Of a DNA stretch of 64,000 nt, positions 24,308 to 31,518 are shown piece by piece. The notes below the pieces were generated by a model. It did not search any database, was not told where the DNA came from, and worked only from the letters and a program-made list of their open reading frames with translations. Each line of letters starts with the position of its first letter. Positions within the stretch are counted from its first letter, which is position 1. The DNA is from Candidatus Nanoarchaeia archaeon (lineage in GTDB: Archaea; Nanobdellota; Nanobdellia; Woesearchaeales; JANQNE01), in NCBI GenBank assembly GCA_028279725.1, contig JANQNE010000002.1:1-64000 (forward strand). The letters are read 5' to 3'. The position numbers and the translations under genes were made by a program.

Positions 24308-24749
24308 ATATAAGTAAGAATGTCAGATAAGGTATGAATGTTCTTAGGATGATAAAATACCACTTTTTCTTTATTATCTTATGGGCAAGCAGAGTTCCTG
24401 CCGGAAGTCCATATATGAAGATAAGAACTGAGATTAGTACGAACAATTGGTTTAGGGGTGCGCTTAGGTAGAAGAATAATCCTAATAGTGCGAATCTTAT
24501 AATATCTGAGATCTTATTTAGGAATAAGTCTAATAATGAGAGAAGGCAGATTATTGTAATTATCATGTTTATTCTGTAGTATGAGAACACCAATAGTGCG
24601 ACAATTGCAACGAACAAAACAGTTCTTAGCAATATGAAGTATTTTTTCCCGGCTTTAAGTTCTTCAGGAGCTATAAGTGCAAGAAATACACCTGAGAATA
24701 ATCCTAATCCAACGACTAAAGAAGCTATTTCCATCTTGAATGGCCCCAT
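24282..24749 (-). CDS. Hypothetical membrane protein overlapping the Dph2 remnant
   Basis: 155 aa with about five to six hydrophobic helices and few charges (VALLVFSYYRINMIITIICLL central). The track start overlaps the Dph2 fragment by 25 bp in another frame; Met6 (24734) is an alternative start. Its 3' end overlaps the convergent PHP gene by 26 bp. No family recognised. It may have replaced the missing part of dph2. Confidence 0.6.
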   Translation of the reverse strand: MGPFKMEIASLVVGLGLFSGVFLALIAPEELKAGKKYFILLRTVLFVAIVALLVFSYYRINMIITIICLLSLLDLFLNKISDIIRFALLGLFFYLSAPLNQLFVLISVLIFIYGLPAGTLLAHKIIKKKWYFIILRTFIPYLTFLLISNALLFFF

Positions 24750-24976
24750 TGTATAAGGAGATCTATACCTAGTTTGCTGATTTCTGTAGGTGTGTCACAT
24801 GCTCCAAAGCATGAACCAGACCAGATGATAACTTTTGCTTTTGTGTTTGATTCTATCTGCTCCTGGATGTCTTTAGCTTTTGGCTTTAATCCATCCGGCA
24901 GCTGGATACATACTGTTTTAGCTTTTTTATCCTTTATCTTACTGATCACTTTCTCTATGTTGAGTTCGTAGTTCAT
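24725..24976 (-). pseudogene. dph2: Truncated Dph2 (diphthamide synthesis), first domain only
   Basis: 83 aa. VCIQLPDGLKPKAKDI, SGSCFGACDTP and DLLIQWGHS match the first of three homologous domains of archaeal Dph2, the [4Fe-4S] enzyme that attaches the aminocarboxypropyl group to EF-2 histidine (normally about 320-340 aa, one cluster cysteine per domain). Translation stops right after the GHS motif, so two of the three cluster cysteines are absent. A good TATA box (about 24999-25009) 25 bp upstream would still give a leaderless transcript. Decay product or repurposed single domain. Confidence 0.65.
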
Positions 24977-25020
24977 AAAATAAAGAAAAGAAATAGGTTA
25001 TATAAAAGTTTTGGAACAAA

Positions 25021-25155
25021 TTATGAATATTCGTTCATAAGATCGTCAAGCTCGAACCTGTCGAAGTTTTTCCTGTTCATCAAAAGCCTTAGGTCATCTT
25101 TTGGCTTTTTGGCTTCTTTGATCTCGTTAATCATTTCTGAATCTTCATCAAACAT
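25021..25155 (-). CDS. Small acidic protein (44 aa)
   Basis: Missing from the ORF track. It runs MFDEDSEMINEIKEAKKPKD, then DLRLLMNRKNF and a LDDLMNEYS end. ATG 25155 has GGTGAT 3-4 nt upstream. It is helical and highly charged with no hydrophobic segment. It is last in a tight operon (9 bp after the 61-aa gene), so co-translation is likely. No family recognised. Confidence 0.55.
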   Translation of the reverse strand: MFDEDSEMINEIKEAKKPKDDLRLLMNRKNFDRFELDDLMNEYS

Positions 25156-25164
25156 GTTATCACC

Positions 25165-25350
25165 CTAATACACTATTACCTGCTTTTTGTGTTCAATCTC
25201 AGCAAGCCTGTTTTCTAATACTTTAACTCTCTGTTCAAGAGCTTCGTTCTTTCTCTTAAGGAAAAGAACCCAGTCTGTGAAAGAGACTTTTATTGCGTCG
25301 ATATCTCTCTTTACTTTTGAAAATGAATTTTTTATCTTTTCTATCACCAT
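25165..25350 (-). CDS. Small coiled-coil protein (about 61 aa)
   Basis: Charged helix with heptads (NEALEQRVKVLENRLAEIEHKK). The start is ambiguous: the upstream stop, the GAGGTGA site and the candidates GTG 25356, ATG 25350 and GTG 25347 are packed together. I choose the ATG. The peptide would be 61 aa. Coiled-coil partner of the 518-aa protein encoded just upstream is an obvious guess but is not shown by sequence. Confidence 0.6.
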   Translation of the reverse strand: MVIEKIKNSFSKVKRDIDAIKVSFTDWVLFLKRKNEALEQRVKVLENRLAEIEHKKQVIVY

Positions 25351-25352
25351 AA

Positions 25353-26909
25353 TCACCTCGCACCCATGTAATGTTTTTGAGCAGTTATCCTGCTTCTTAA
25401 GTCATGATTCTGAATTTTAAGTTTTGATTCTGCAGGGTGGAAATTATCCCTGTGCCCGTTCTTTGAATACTGCCTTAGATGTTTTATCTTGCTCATGCTG
25501 TAGAATGGTTCTCCGAAATCCAGCAAGTCTTTACAGACACGGTAGATCTCGTTTGCTTTTTTTGGCTTATGAGTTAGAGCAGCAGTCTTTAGTGCTGTGA
25601 AATTTCCTAGCTTTTCACGCTCAAGTATAAGCTCTCCTGGAAGTGCGTAATCTTTCATTATTGCGTCAAAGAAGTTCAAGTAGTCTGTTTCTTTCTTTGT
25701 GATTACCTTGTAGTTAGCTCCGGAGTATTTTTCACCGCTTCTTAAGATATCCCTTGCGACATCTTCGAAATTGAATTCTGATCTGTTCAATCCAGCTTCG
25801 TCAGCCATCTTGTTGGAAAGCCTGTAGAAGTCATAAGCTTTTCCTGGCTCGTTTTCTATATTTTCTGCGCATCTTTTAAGCGCTTCACTATTCAGTTCTG
25901 AAAGAACCCTTATAGACATCTCTTCAACTTCTGGATGTAATCCTCCATTATCGATTATTGAGTTTATCGCTCTGAAATTATGATATACAGTGTTTAGGCT
26001 GTGATTGTCCATGCTCTGCAAAGCCTCTATAGTTAATGATCTTATAGGGATTCTCTGGTTTTCTTTAAATGACCACTCTTTCAGTCCGTTAGTGTAAGGA
26101 TCCTGTATGCTTTCGTTTTTATTATCAAGATAGAAATCTGCGAAAACTTTAGCTCTTACATTATGGCCTTTTTTTATCGCATGGAATGCAAGCTTTTTTG
26201 CAGCAGCAAGGTATCTTTCTCCAACCTGGCTTTTTGACCCTTTTATACTGTCAATAAGTGTTTTTGGAGTTACTTTTTCAACCTCTTTTTCTGACAGTCC
26301 TGATGCAACAGATTTCAGTTCCCTGAAGAAAGGATCTGGTTCAGCTATTGCCCTGTCTACCTGATATCTGAATGAATCTAATTCTTTTACAGCTTTTAAG
26401 ATCGGGTCTCTTTTACCCTGGTCTTTCTCGCTGTTTGCTATATTTTCCAGGTTTTTTATTGCTGTACTTATTTCTCTTTCTTGTGACCTGTATATTTCCA
26501 CCAGGTCTTCGTTAGGAAAATCAAGCAGCTTGAATCCCATATATCTTCCATTTTCAATACGTACATTTCTAGCGAAGAAATCTATCGTGGAAAGTGTAGC
26601 TTCGATACCTTTTATATTGTCTTTTCTGTATGCTTTTTCTAATTTTCCGGCTTCATTTAACATATTTGTAAGATTTTCTCTGGCTTTTCCTCTTGTTTTT
26701 GAAGATGCCATATCAGGTGTCTTTTCAAGATCTATAGCTGCTTCACTTTGTTTTAGTCTGGCTTCATGTTCGTTTTCAGCTGTACAATACCATCTTACAT
26801 CATTTACAAGATCGTGAATACTGTCTGTGACATAACGATCTTCCATGTCTGAGTCTAGAATGTGATTTTTTAGCTGGTTTAGACCAGCAGCCTCTTTTTG
26901 ATTTGACAT
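25353..26909 (-). CDS. Large helical protein of unknown function (518 aa)
   Basis: 518 aa, soluble, no signal peptide or membrane segment, predicted almost all-helical with TPR/HEAT-like spacing in places (for example KRCAENIENEPGKAYDFYRLSNKM and NDLV-type helices). ATG 26909 has GAGGTG 9 nt upstream. It heads a compact unit with two small charged proteins (61 and 44 aa) downstream and a possible 29-aa peptide and structured leader upstream. No catalytic motif recognised. Scaffold function is a guess. Confidence 0.7.
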   Translation of the reverse strand: MSNQKEAAGLNQLKNHILDSDMEDRYVTDSIHDLVNDVRWYCTAENEHEARLKQSEAAIDLEKTPDMASSKTRGKARENLTNMLNEAGKLEKAYRKDNIKGIEATLSTIDFFARNVRIENGRYMGFKLLDFPNEDLVEIYRSQEREISTAIKNLENIANSEKDQGKRDPILKAVKELDSFRYQVDRAIAEPDPFFRELKSVASGLSEKEVEKVTPKTLIDSIKGSKSQVGERYLAAAKKLAFHAIKKGHNVRAKVFADFYLDNKNESIQDPYTNGLKEWSFKENQRIPIRSLTIEALQSMDNHSLNTVYHNFRAINSIIDNGGLHPEVEEMSIRVLSELNSEALKRCAENIENEPGKAYDFYRLSNKMADEAGLNRSEFNFEDVARDILRSGEKYSGANYKVITKKETDYLNFFDAIMKDYALPGELILEREKLGNFTALKTAALTHKPKKANEIYRVCKDLLDFGEPFYSMSKIKHLRQYSKNGHRDNFHPAESKLKIQNHDLRSRITAQKHYMGAR

Positions 26910-26925
26910 TTTTTGGACACCTCTT

Positions 26926-27015
26926 TTAGATGAAACTTTTGAAAAAATCCTTAACTATATTCAATAATGTTTTGAATGTACCTGGTTCAACATCATAAAT
27001 CTGGATCTGTATCAT
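26926..27015 (-). CDS. Possible 29-aa leader peptide or microprotein
   Basis: ATG 27015 to TAA 26926 encodes MIQIQIYDVEPGTFKTLLNI plus a KDFF-SFI end. It lies between a structured leader (27041-27102) and the 518-aa gene, ending 16 bp before the latter's ATG. AAGGCGAT 5 nt upstream is a weak ribosome site. Amphipathic ending. It may be a genuine microprotein, a leader peptide, or chance. Confidence 0.35.
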   Translation of the reverse strand: MIQIQIYDVEPGTFKTLLNIVKDFFKSFI

Positions 27016-27040
27016 ATTTTATCGCCTTTGTGAGTATAAA

Positions 27041-27102
27041 AACAGCTACTAGAGGGCTCTCGAGGGGGATGGGATGAGAAACAACACCTCTAGTTTGCTG
27101 TT
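27041..27102 (-). ncRNA. Structured 5' leader of the 518-aa-protein operon
   Basis: On the minus strand AACAGC-AAA-CTAGAGG ... CCTCTAG-TA-GCTGTT closes two stacked helices (6 and 7 bp) around a ~31-nt C/T-rich interior, followed immediately by TTTATAC. A TATA box at 27127-27136 would start transcription close to 27103, the first base of the structure. Pairing is seen directly. Riboswitch, attenuator or sRNA function is inferred, and no known class is recognised. Confidence 0.5.
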
Positions 27103-27126
27103 ATTACTAAAGAGTAAGTATGGCTT

Positions 27127-27136
27127 CTATATAAAT
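27127..27136 (-). promoter_or_regulatory. TATA box for structured leader/operon
   Basis: The minus-strand reading is ATTTATATAG, about 25 bp upstream of the leader hairpin. The rest of the 27103-27238 interval shows no gene and no other clear structure. Confidence 0.5.
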
Positions 27137-27238
27137 CTTTCGTTTTTGTAGTCACTTATTGGTGACGAAATGTTTAAATAGGGTTAGAATTAAGGCTTTA
27201 GAAGGTCTGAAATGGCTATTTATTGGGGTCTGAGAAGG

Positions 27239-27580
27239 CTATAATCTGGCTCTACGGGCTTTAATTTCAGTATTATATGGGTATCTGGCATAGTGTTTGC
27301 AGCTCTTACAATAATAGACTATCTTTTGCTTTGTGAGGCGTACAGTGCAGTTTTCAGCAGGCATCAGATAGCAGTAGCAGTGCTTGCAGAACTGTTTTTT
27401 CAGGCTGGAAGGGATAGAAATCTTGTATTTCATAGCAATTTTTCTTGCTCTGTCTACATATTTATCTGAAAGTTTTGGGTATTCTTTGAATGCAGCTTTT
27501 GCTTCTTTGAACAATACTTTAATCCGTTCAAGAGCGATCTTCTGCTGTTCTATGGGCTTTTTCTGATGCTTTCTTTTCAT
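27239..27580 (-). CDS. rnp4: Ribonuclease P protein component 4 (Rpp21/Rpr2)
   Basis: 113 aa, normal length. Signature: RIKVLFKEAKAAF near residue 20, YVDRARKIAMKYKISIP, then a zinc ribbon FCKHCYCYLMP...YCKSCKHYARYPY with two C-x2-C pairs. It is a subunit of archaeal RNase P, binding the RNA specificity region with Rpp29 to mature tRNA 5' ends. It is a good archaeal lineage marker. Transcribed away from the coiled-coil/Nip7-like pair on its right. Confidence 0.9.
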   Translation of the reverse strand: MKRKHQKKPIEQQKIALERIKVLFKEAKAAFKEYPKLSDKYVDRARKIAMKYKISIPSSLKKQFCKHCYCYLMPAENCTVRLTKQKIVYYCKSCKHYARYPYNTEIKARRARL

Positions 27581-27656
27581 AACCGATGCTGTATTTTAGG
27601 TATATATAATAGTTTCTACAATTAACTTTAAATATAATGGCTTAATAAGATCGATT

Positions 27657-28919
27657 ATGATAAATTTCATCAAGAATCTCTTCAAGAAAAAGGAGATCGT
27701 TAAAGAAGAGGTAAAATTAGAGGATCTTTTTGACTGGTTCAGCGCTAAGATAAAGGAAGAGATAAAAGATATCAATTCTGAAGTAAAGGAAGAGACAGGG
27801 CAGCTAAAGCATGAGCTTTCTGGGATAAAGAAGAACCTCAGCTCACTTGAGGATGCTAAGCCTGATCCGAAGTTAAAAGTGCTGCCAAAGGTGAAGCAGA
27901 CAGTAGACGGGCATAGGGCTAATTATATCAGAAGGATAAAACTGTTTCTTGGAAGAGTAAAGTTTCCTGATGATATAGATTATCTTAATATCCCGGGATG
28001 CTGCAAGGTGATAGATGAAGAGCTTGACCATATCGCAAAGACGACTATGAAAAGCTTCTATGCTACACAACATCTCTATTATAAGGAGCTGGAAGAGGTC
28101 GGAAAGAACCTTAAGAATGTCTCTTCTGCTGTTGGCAGGATAAAGAAGATCTTCATGGATCCAAGGATAAGGGAATTTGGAACTGTAAAGAAAGATATCA
28201 AAGAGATAGAGAAAGGAAAGGATATGGCTGCTGAGGTAGGAAAAGAGATCGATGATGGAAAGAAGAGGGAGAAAGCTCTTGAGATACTTAAGGAGCAGAC
28301 TGATAAGAAGCTTATTGAAGTCAGAGGAAGCGAAGAATACAGGAACTATAATGATCTTGTAGAGGATGAGAAAGAGCTAAAGGATAAGAAAAGATTAGAG
28401 GAGAGCAAGCTGTTCAATATATTCTCTCCATTGGATGCTGCTTTGAAGAAGTACGAAAGGATAGCGATGGACGGAAGAGGGCAGATTGCAGGATATCTTG
28501 CGTACCCTTTGAAGGCGCTTTTAGATGATAAAGAGCTGCAGATACTGGGGATACTTGAGAATGTGAAGAAAAATATAGAGAACGGATCTATTGAGCTGAA
28601 GGATAAGAAAAAGATAAAGACCTTAGAATCTATAAAGAGGATAACTAAGGAAGAGCTTAAGAGTTTCATAAAGGAATATAAAAGGATAAATGATGAGATA
28701 GAAGATATACAGGGAGACCTGAAGTCTGCTGAGAGAGTAGTTACAGAAGAGAAGAGACTAAAAGACAAGCTTGTCAGACTGGGAGATGATATAAGGCTGG
28801 CTGATATGAAGATATTGACGTTAAAGGATAAGATGAAAGACATGGATCTTGAAAAGACAAGGAGAGATGTAGTGCATTCAGTAAGAAATCTTCTGGATAT
28901 TGAGCTTGAGATAAGATGA
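27657..28919 (+). CDS. Cytoplasmic coiled-coil protein (420 aa)
   Basis: Highly charged (K/E-rich) helix-forming protein with long heptad stretches at about 25-65 and 300-420 and a more globular middle (VKFPDDIDYLNIPGCCKVIDEELDH). No signal or membrane segment. Start ATG 27657 looks leaderless (AT-rich TTTAAATATAAT about 25 bp upstream). Its stop overlaps the start of the Nip7-like gene, so the two products are made together. Family not recognised; it resembles structural or SMC-like helical proteins without an ATPase head. Confidence 0.7.
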   Translation: MINFIKNLFKKKEIVKEEVKLEDLFDWFSAKIKEEIKDINSEVKEETGQLKHELSGIKKNLSSLEDAKPDPKLKVLPKVKQTVDGHRANYIRRIKLFLGRVKFPDDIDYLNIPGCCKVIDEELDHIAKTTMKSFYATQHLYYKELEEVGKNLKNVSSAVGRIKKIFMDPRIREFGTVKKDIKEIEKGKDMAAEVGKEIDDGKKREKALEILKEQTDKKLIEVRGSEEYRNYNDLVEDEKELKDKKRLEESKLFNIFSPLDAALKKYERIAMDGRGQIAGYLAYPLKALLDDKELQILGILENVKKNIENGSIELKDKKKIKTLESIKRITKEELKSFIKEYKRINDEIEDIQGDLKSAERVVTEEKRLKDKLVRLGDDIRLADMKILTLKDKMKDMDLEKTRRDVVHSVRNLLDIELEIR

Positions 28920-29362
28920 TGCAAAAATTTGTAAAGAAATTCATGGATGATGAGATAAAAGGCGTGATCAAGGTAGGGGATGAATTCTATCTTGCTGATA
29001 AGGAGCTGGTCGAGATCAAAGACAAGGTTGAGCTGGATCCTTTTAGCGTGGGATTATATCTTGGAAGGAATAAAGGGAAGGACTTTGAGCCGAGTTCTGC
29101 TTTAGTTGAGCTGATCGCAAAGAGTTCTAAGAAGAAGGTATTTGTAAATAAGAAGTCAGAATGGTTGTTTTTATGCGGAAGGGATCTTTTTGGAAAAGGC
29201 ATAATAAAGAGCAATGTCAAGAAAGGATTGGTGTTGGTGCAGAGCGAAGATGATGAGAATCTTGGCTATGGGAAGCTAGTCGGAGATATATCTGAAAAGA
29301 ATAATGTTGTTCTAAAGAATGTGCTAGATAAAGGTGATTATCTTAGAAAAGAGATGAAGTGA
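28916..29362 (+). CDS. Nip7-like PUA-domain protein
   Basis: 148 aa. FYLADKELVEIKDKVELDPFSVGLYLG and WLFLCGRDLFGKGI, then GLVLVQSEDDENLGYGKLVG and VLKNVLDKGDYLR, follow the archaeal Nip7/UPF0113 PUA layout (the C-terminal half is the RNA-binding PUA barrel). Nip7 relatives act in large-subunit ribosome assembly. It lacks the longest N-terminal extension of euryarchaeal Nip7. ATGATG overlaps the stop of the coiled-coil gene. Pairing with a coiled-coil partner is unexplained. Confidence 0.65.
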   Translation: MMQKFVKKFMDDEIKGVIKVGDEFYLADKELVEIKDKVELDPFSVGLYLGRNKGKDFEPSSALVELIAKSSKKKVFVNKKSEWLFLCGRDLFGKGIIKSNVKKGLVLVQSEDDENLGYGKLVGDISEKNNVVLKNVLDKGDYLRKEMK

Positions 29363-31495
29363 TCACTTTCTTTTTTTCTTAGCTTTTTTCTTAGGAGCTT
29401 TTTCTTCTTCGACAAAGAAATTAACTATGCTTTCTTTTATTCTGGTGAACCTGTTCTTCTTATTTTTCTTTCCTGTAAGGCCTGTGATTATCAGTGCTGC
29501 TATCACGATAACTATTGCAGTGATTGTCAAGATCAAAGGAAGCTTTGAGTATTCTTCTTTTGTAACTCCTTCTTCGAGCTGCTCTTCTTCTGGTCCTTTC
29601 TCTTCAGCTGGAGATTCTTCTTTCTGTTCAGCAGGCTGTTCTTTCTTCTCTTCCTGCTTATCTTCTTCAGCTGGCTGCTCTTCTTTTACTTCTTCTTTCT
29701 TCTCTTCAGCCAGCTCCTGAAGCCCTGATTCAACTCCTACTGCGAAGTATGAGAATCCAGGTGATACAGCCTCATAGCTGACTTTTTTTGAGTTCTGAGC
29801 TGTTATTGAAGTTTTAAGGTCATTCCATCTGTTCTCATGATATCTCTTCAATACGATCTTATCAGCACTAACTCCTTCGCTGTTCATCCAGTTTATAGGA
29901 ACGTCAAATCTAAATTTAACATCTTCAATATCTTCATCATCTATGTTTAGATTAACTATAAGGAAATACTGGTATATCTTGTCAGGAGCAGAGTCCTGCA
30001 TTGACTGAGGAAGAACATCTGTCTTCTCTATCCTTATATATGCATCATTTACATCAGCAAGAGTTGCAATCTCTATCTCGCTTACTGAAATCTCATCATC
30101 TGATAATGTCATAGTTACCGGAGTCTCTGCGTTGATAACAGGCCATGAAGCAGTCTCCTGAGCTGCTTTTGGCTTTCCGCCGCTTCCCCCTGAAGATGAA
30201 GCTGGCCTTTCGTCAACTTCTATTGTGAAAGACTGCAGATTAATATTTGATTGTGAGTCAACAACCTTTACAGTTACACTTTGGCTTCCAGTACTTGCAG
30301 GAGTCCATGATATCACTCCGCTGTTTTCGCTTATAATCATGCCATCCGGAGCAGTTGTAAGTGAAAATGTGAATGTATCTCCTTCTTCGTCTGAAGCGTC
30401 AACATCATAGCTGTATTCATCTCCAAGATATACTGAAGTTACAGCTGTGCTTGTGAATGTCGGAGGATCGTTGACCCTGTGAACATTAATTATCATCGAG
30501 TCTGTATCCATAACAACTGAATCAGTTACATTACATGTCAATACTCCTGAATAGCTTCCGTTCTCTGCTGTCAAGTTCAACAGATGAGTTATGGCGTTAA
30601 GGTCTAGTGTGATATTTGCGTTATCGTCTCCGCAGCTCCATGTAAGGTCAGCTAAAGCTGTATCTGCATCAGTTACATAATCATCTAAGTCTAAAGAGTT
30701 TGTTCCTGAATCTCCGATGTATATGCTAGCTGGAAGGTTTACGCTAGGATTTCCGTTAACTGTGAATGCTTCTGTATCAGAAGTTGCATCATAATCACCA
30801 TGAGCAGATGTCAGTAAAGTGTCATCTGATTTTTTATAGCTTGAAAAATCCACTAACAGGTTTCCGTTTCCTGCCTGTGATGGTGTTAGCTGAACATCAA
30901 ATGTAGTTGAACCAGCTGCAGCAAGGTTTGCTATAGAGAATGATGTTGTGTTTAAGTCAGCTTTTTGTGAGCTTAGATACCCAACAATATCTTTAGCATC
31001 TCCAGCTCCTGTGTTGTCTATCTGGACTGTAACTGTCTCTGCATTTCCGATTATCCTGTTGTCAGCTATAGCAGGTATTGTAGCGACAAGCTGAGGGTTA
31101 GCAACAGCTGCGTTGATAGTTATTGTCGCAAAAGTTGTCTGAGTTCCGTCAACACTAACATTGATCTGGGAAGCTCCTGTTCCTGTTGAGTTTAGATGCC
31201 AGGTGAAAGTATCGCTTCCATAGCTTGACAGATCCTGATAAAGCTCTTCTGATAAGTTATATATGTTTGATGAAAAGTTTATAGATACATTATTGTAAGT
31301 ACTGAAAGGATCCATCGGACCGCCTGATGGTGAGATCTGCAGCCTGACTACAAATTCATTTCCTACTGTTTCTGTAGCAGTGTTAGTCGTGAATGTAAGG
31401 TCTCCAGGCCATGCAGCTAATGCAAAGCCAGCTAACACTATAAGGTTGAACATCAAAAGTCCGATTTTCCATGTTTTTTGCATCTTTGATATCAT
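29363..31495 (-). CDS. Anchored surface protein with PGF-pre-PGF domain
   Basis: 710 aa. Signal helix IGLLMFNLIVLAGFALAAW, Ig/CARDB-like units to about 330, a He_PIG/cadherin-like unit (DEYSYDVDASDEEGDTFTFSL...GVISWTPA), a short SSGGSGGKPK linker, and a PGF-pre-PGF domain near 450-600 (TLSDDEISVSEIEI...KIVLKRYHENRWNDL...GFSYFAVG). Then come a Glu/Lys/Pro-rich stalk, one transmembrane helix (LILTITAIVIVIAALIITGL) and a very basic tail (KKKAKKKRK). Envelope-facing with a cytoplasmic tail. It lies 23 bp after the giant repeat protein, likely co-transcribed. Confidence 0.8.
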   Translation of the reverse strand: MISKMQKTWKIGLLMFNLIVLAGFALAAWPGDLTFTTNTATETVGNEFVVRLQISPSGGPMDPFSTYNNVSINFSSNIYNLSEELYQDLSSYGSDTFTWHLNSTGTGASQINVSVDGTQTTFATITINAAVANPQLVATIPAIADNRIIGNAETVTVQIDNTGAGDAKDIVGYLSSQKADLNTTSFSIANLAAAGSTTFDVQLTPSQAGNGNLLVDFSSYKKSDDTLLTSAHGDYDATSDTEAFTVNGNPSVNLPASIYIGDSGTNSLDLDDYVTDADTALADLTWSCGDDNANITLDLNAITHLLNLTAENGSYSGVLTCNVTDSVVMDTDSMIINVHRVNDPPTFTSTAVTSVYLGDEYSYDVDASDEEGDTFTFSLTTAPDGMIISENSGVISWTPASTGSQSVTVKVVDSQSNINLQSFTIEVDERPASSSGGSGGKPKAAQETASWPVINAETPVTMTLSDDEISVSEIEIATLADVNDAYIRIEKTDVLPQSMQDSAPDKIYQYFLIVNLNIDDEDIEDVKFRFDVPINWMNSEGVSADKIVLKRYHENRWNDLKTSITAQNSKKVSYEAVSPGFSYFAVGVESGLQELAEEKKEEVKEEQPAEEDKQEEKKEQPAEQKEESPAEEKGPEEEQLEEGVTKEEYSKLPLILTITAIVIVIAALIITGLTGKKNKKNRFTRIKESIVNFFVEEEKAPKKKAKKKRK

Positions 31496-31518
31496 TTTAT
31501 CTTTGGATTATTTAATCT

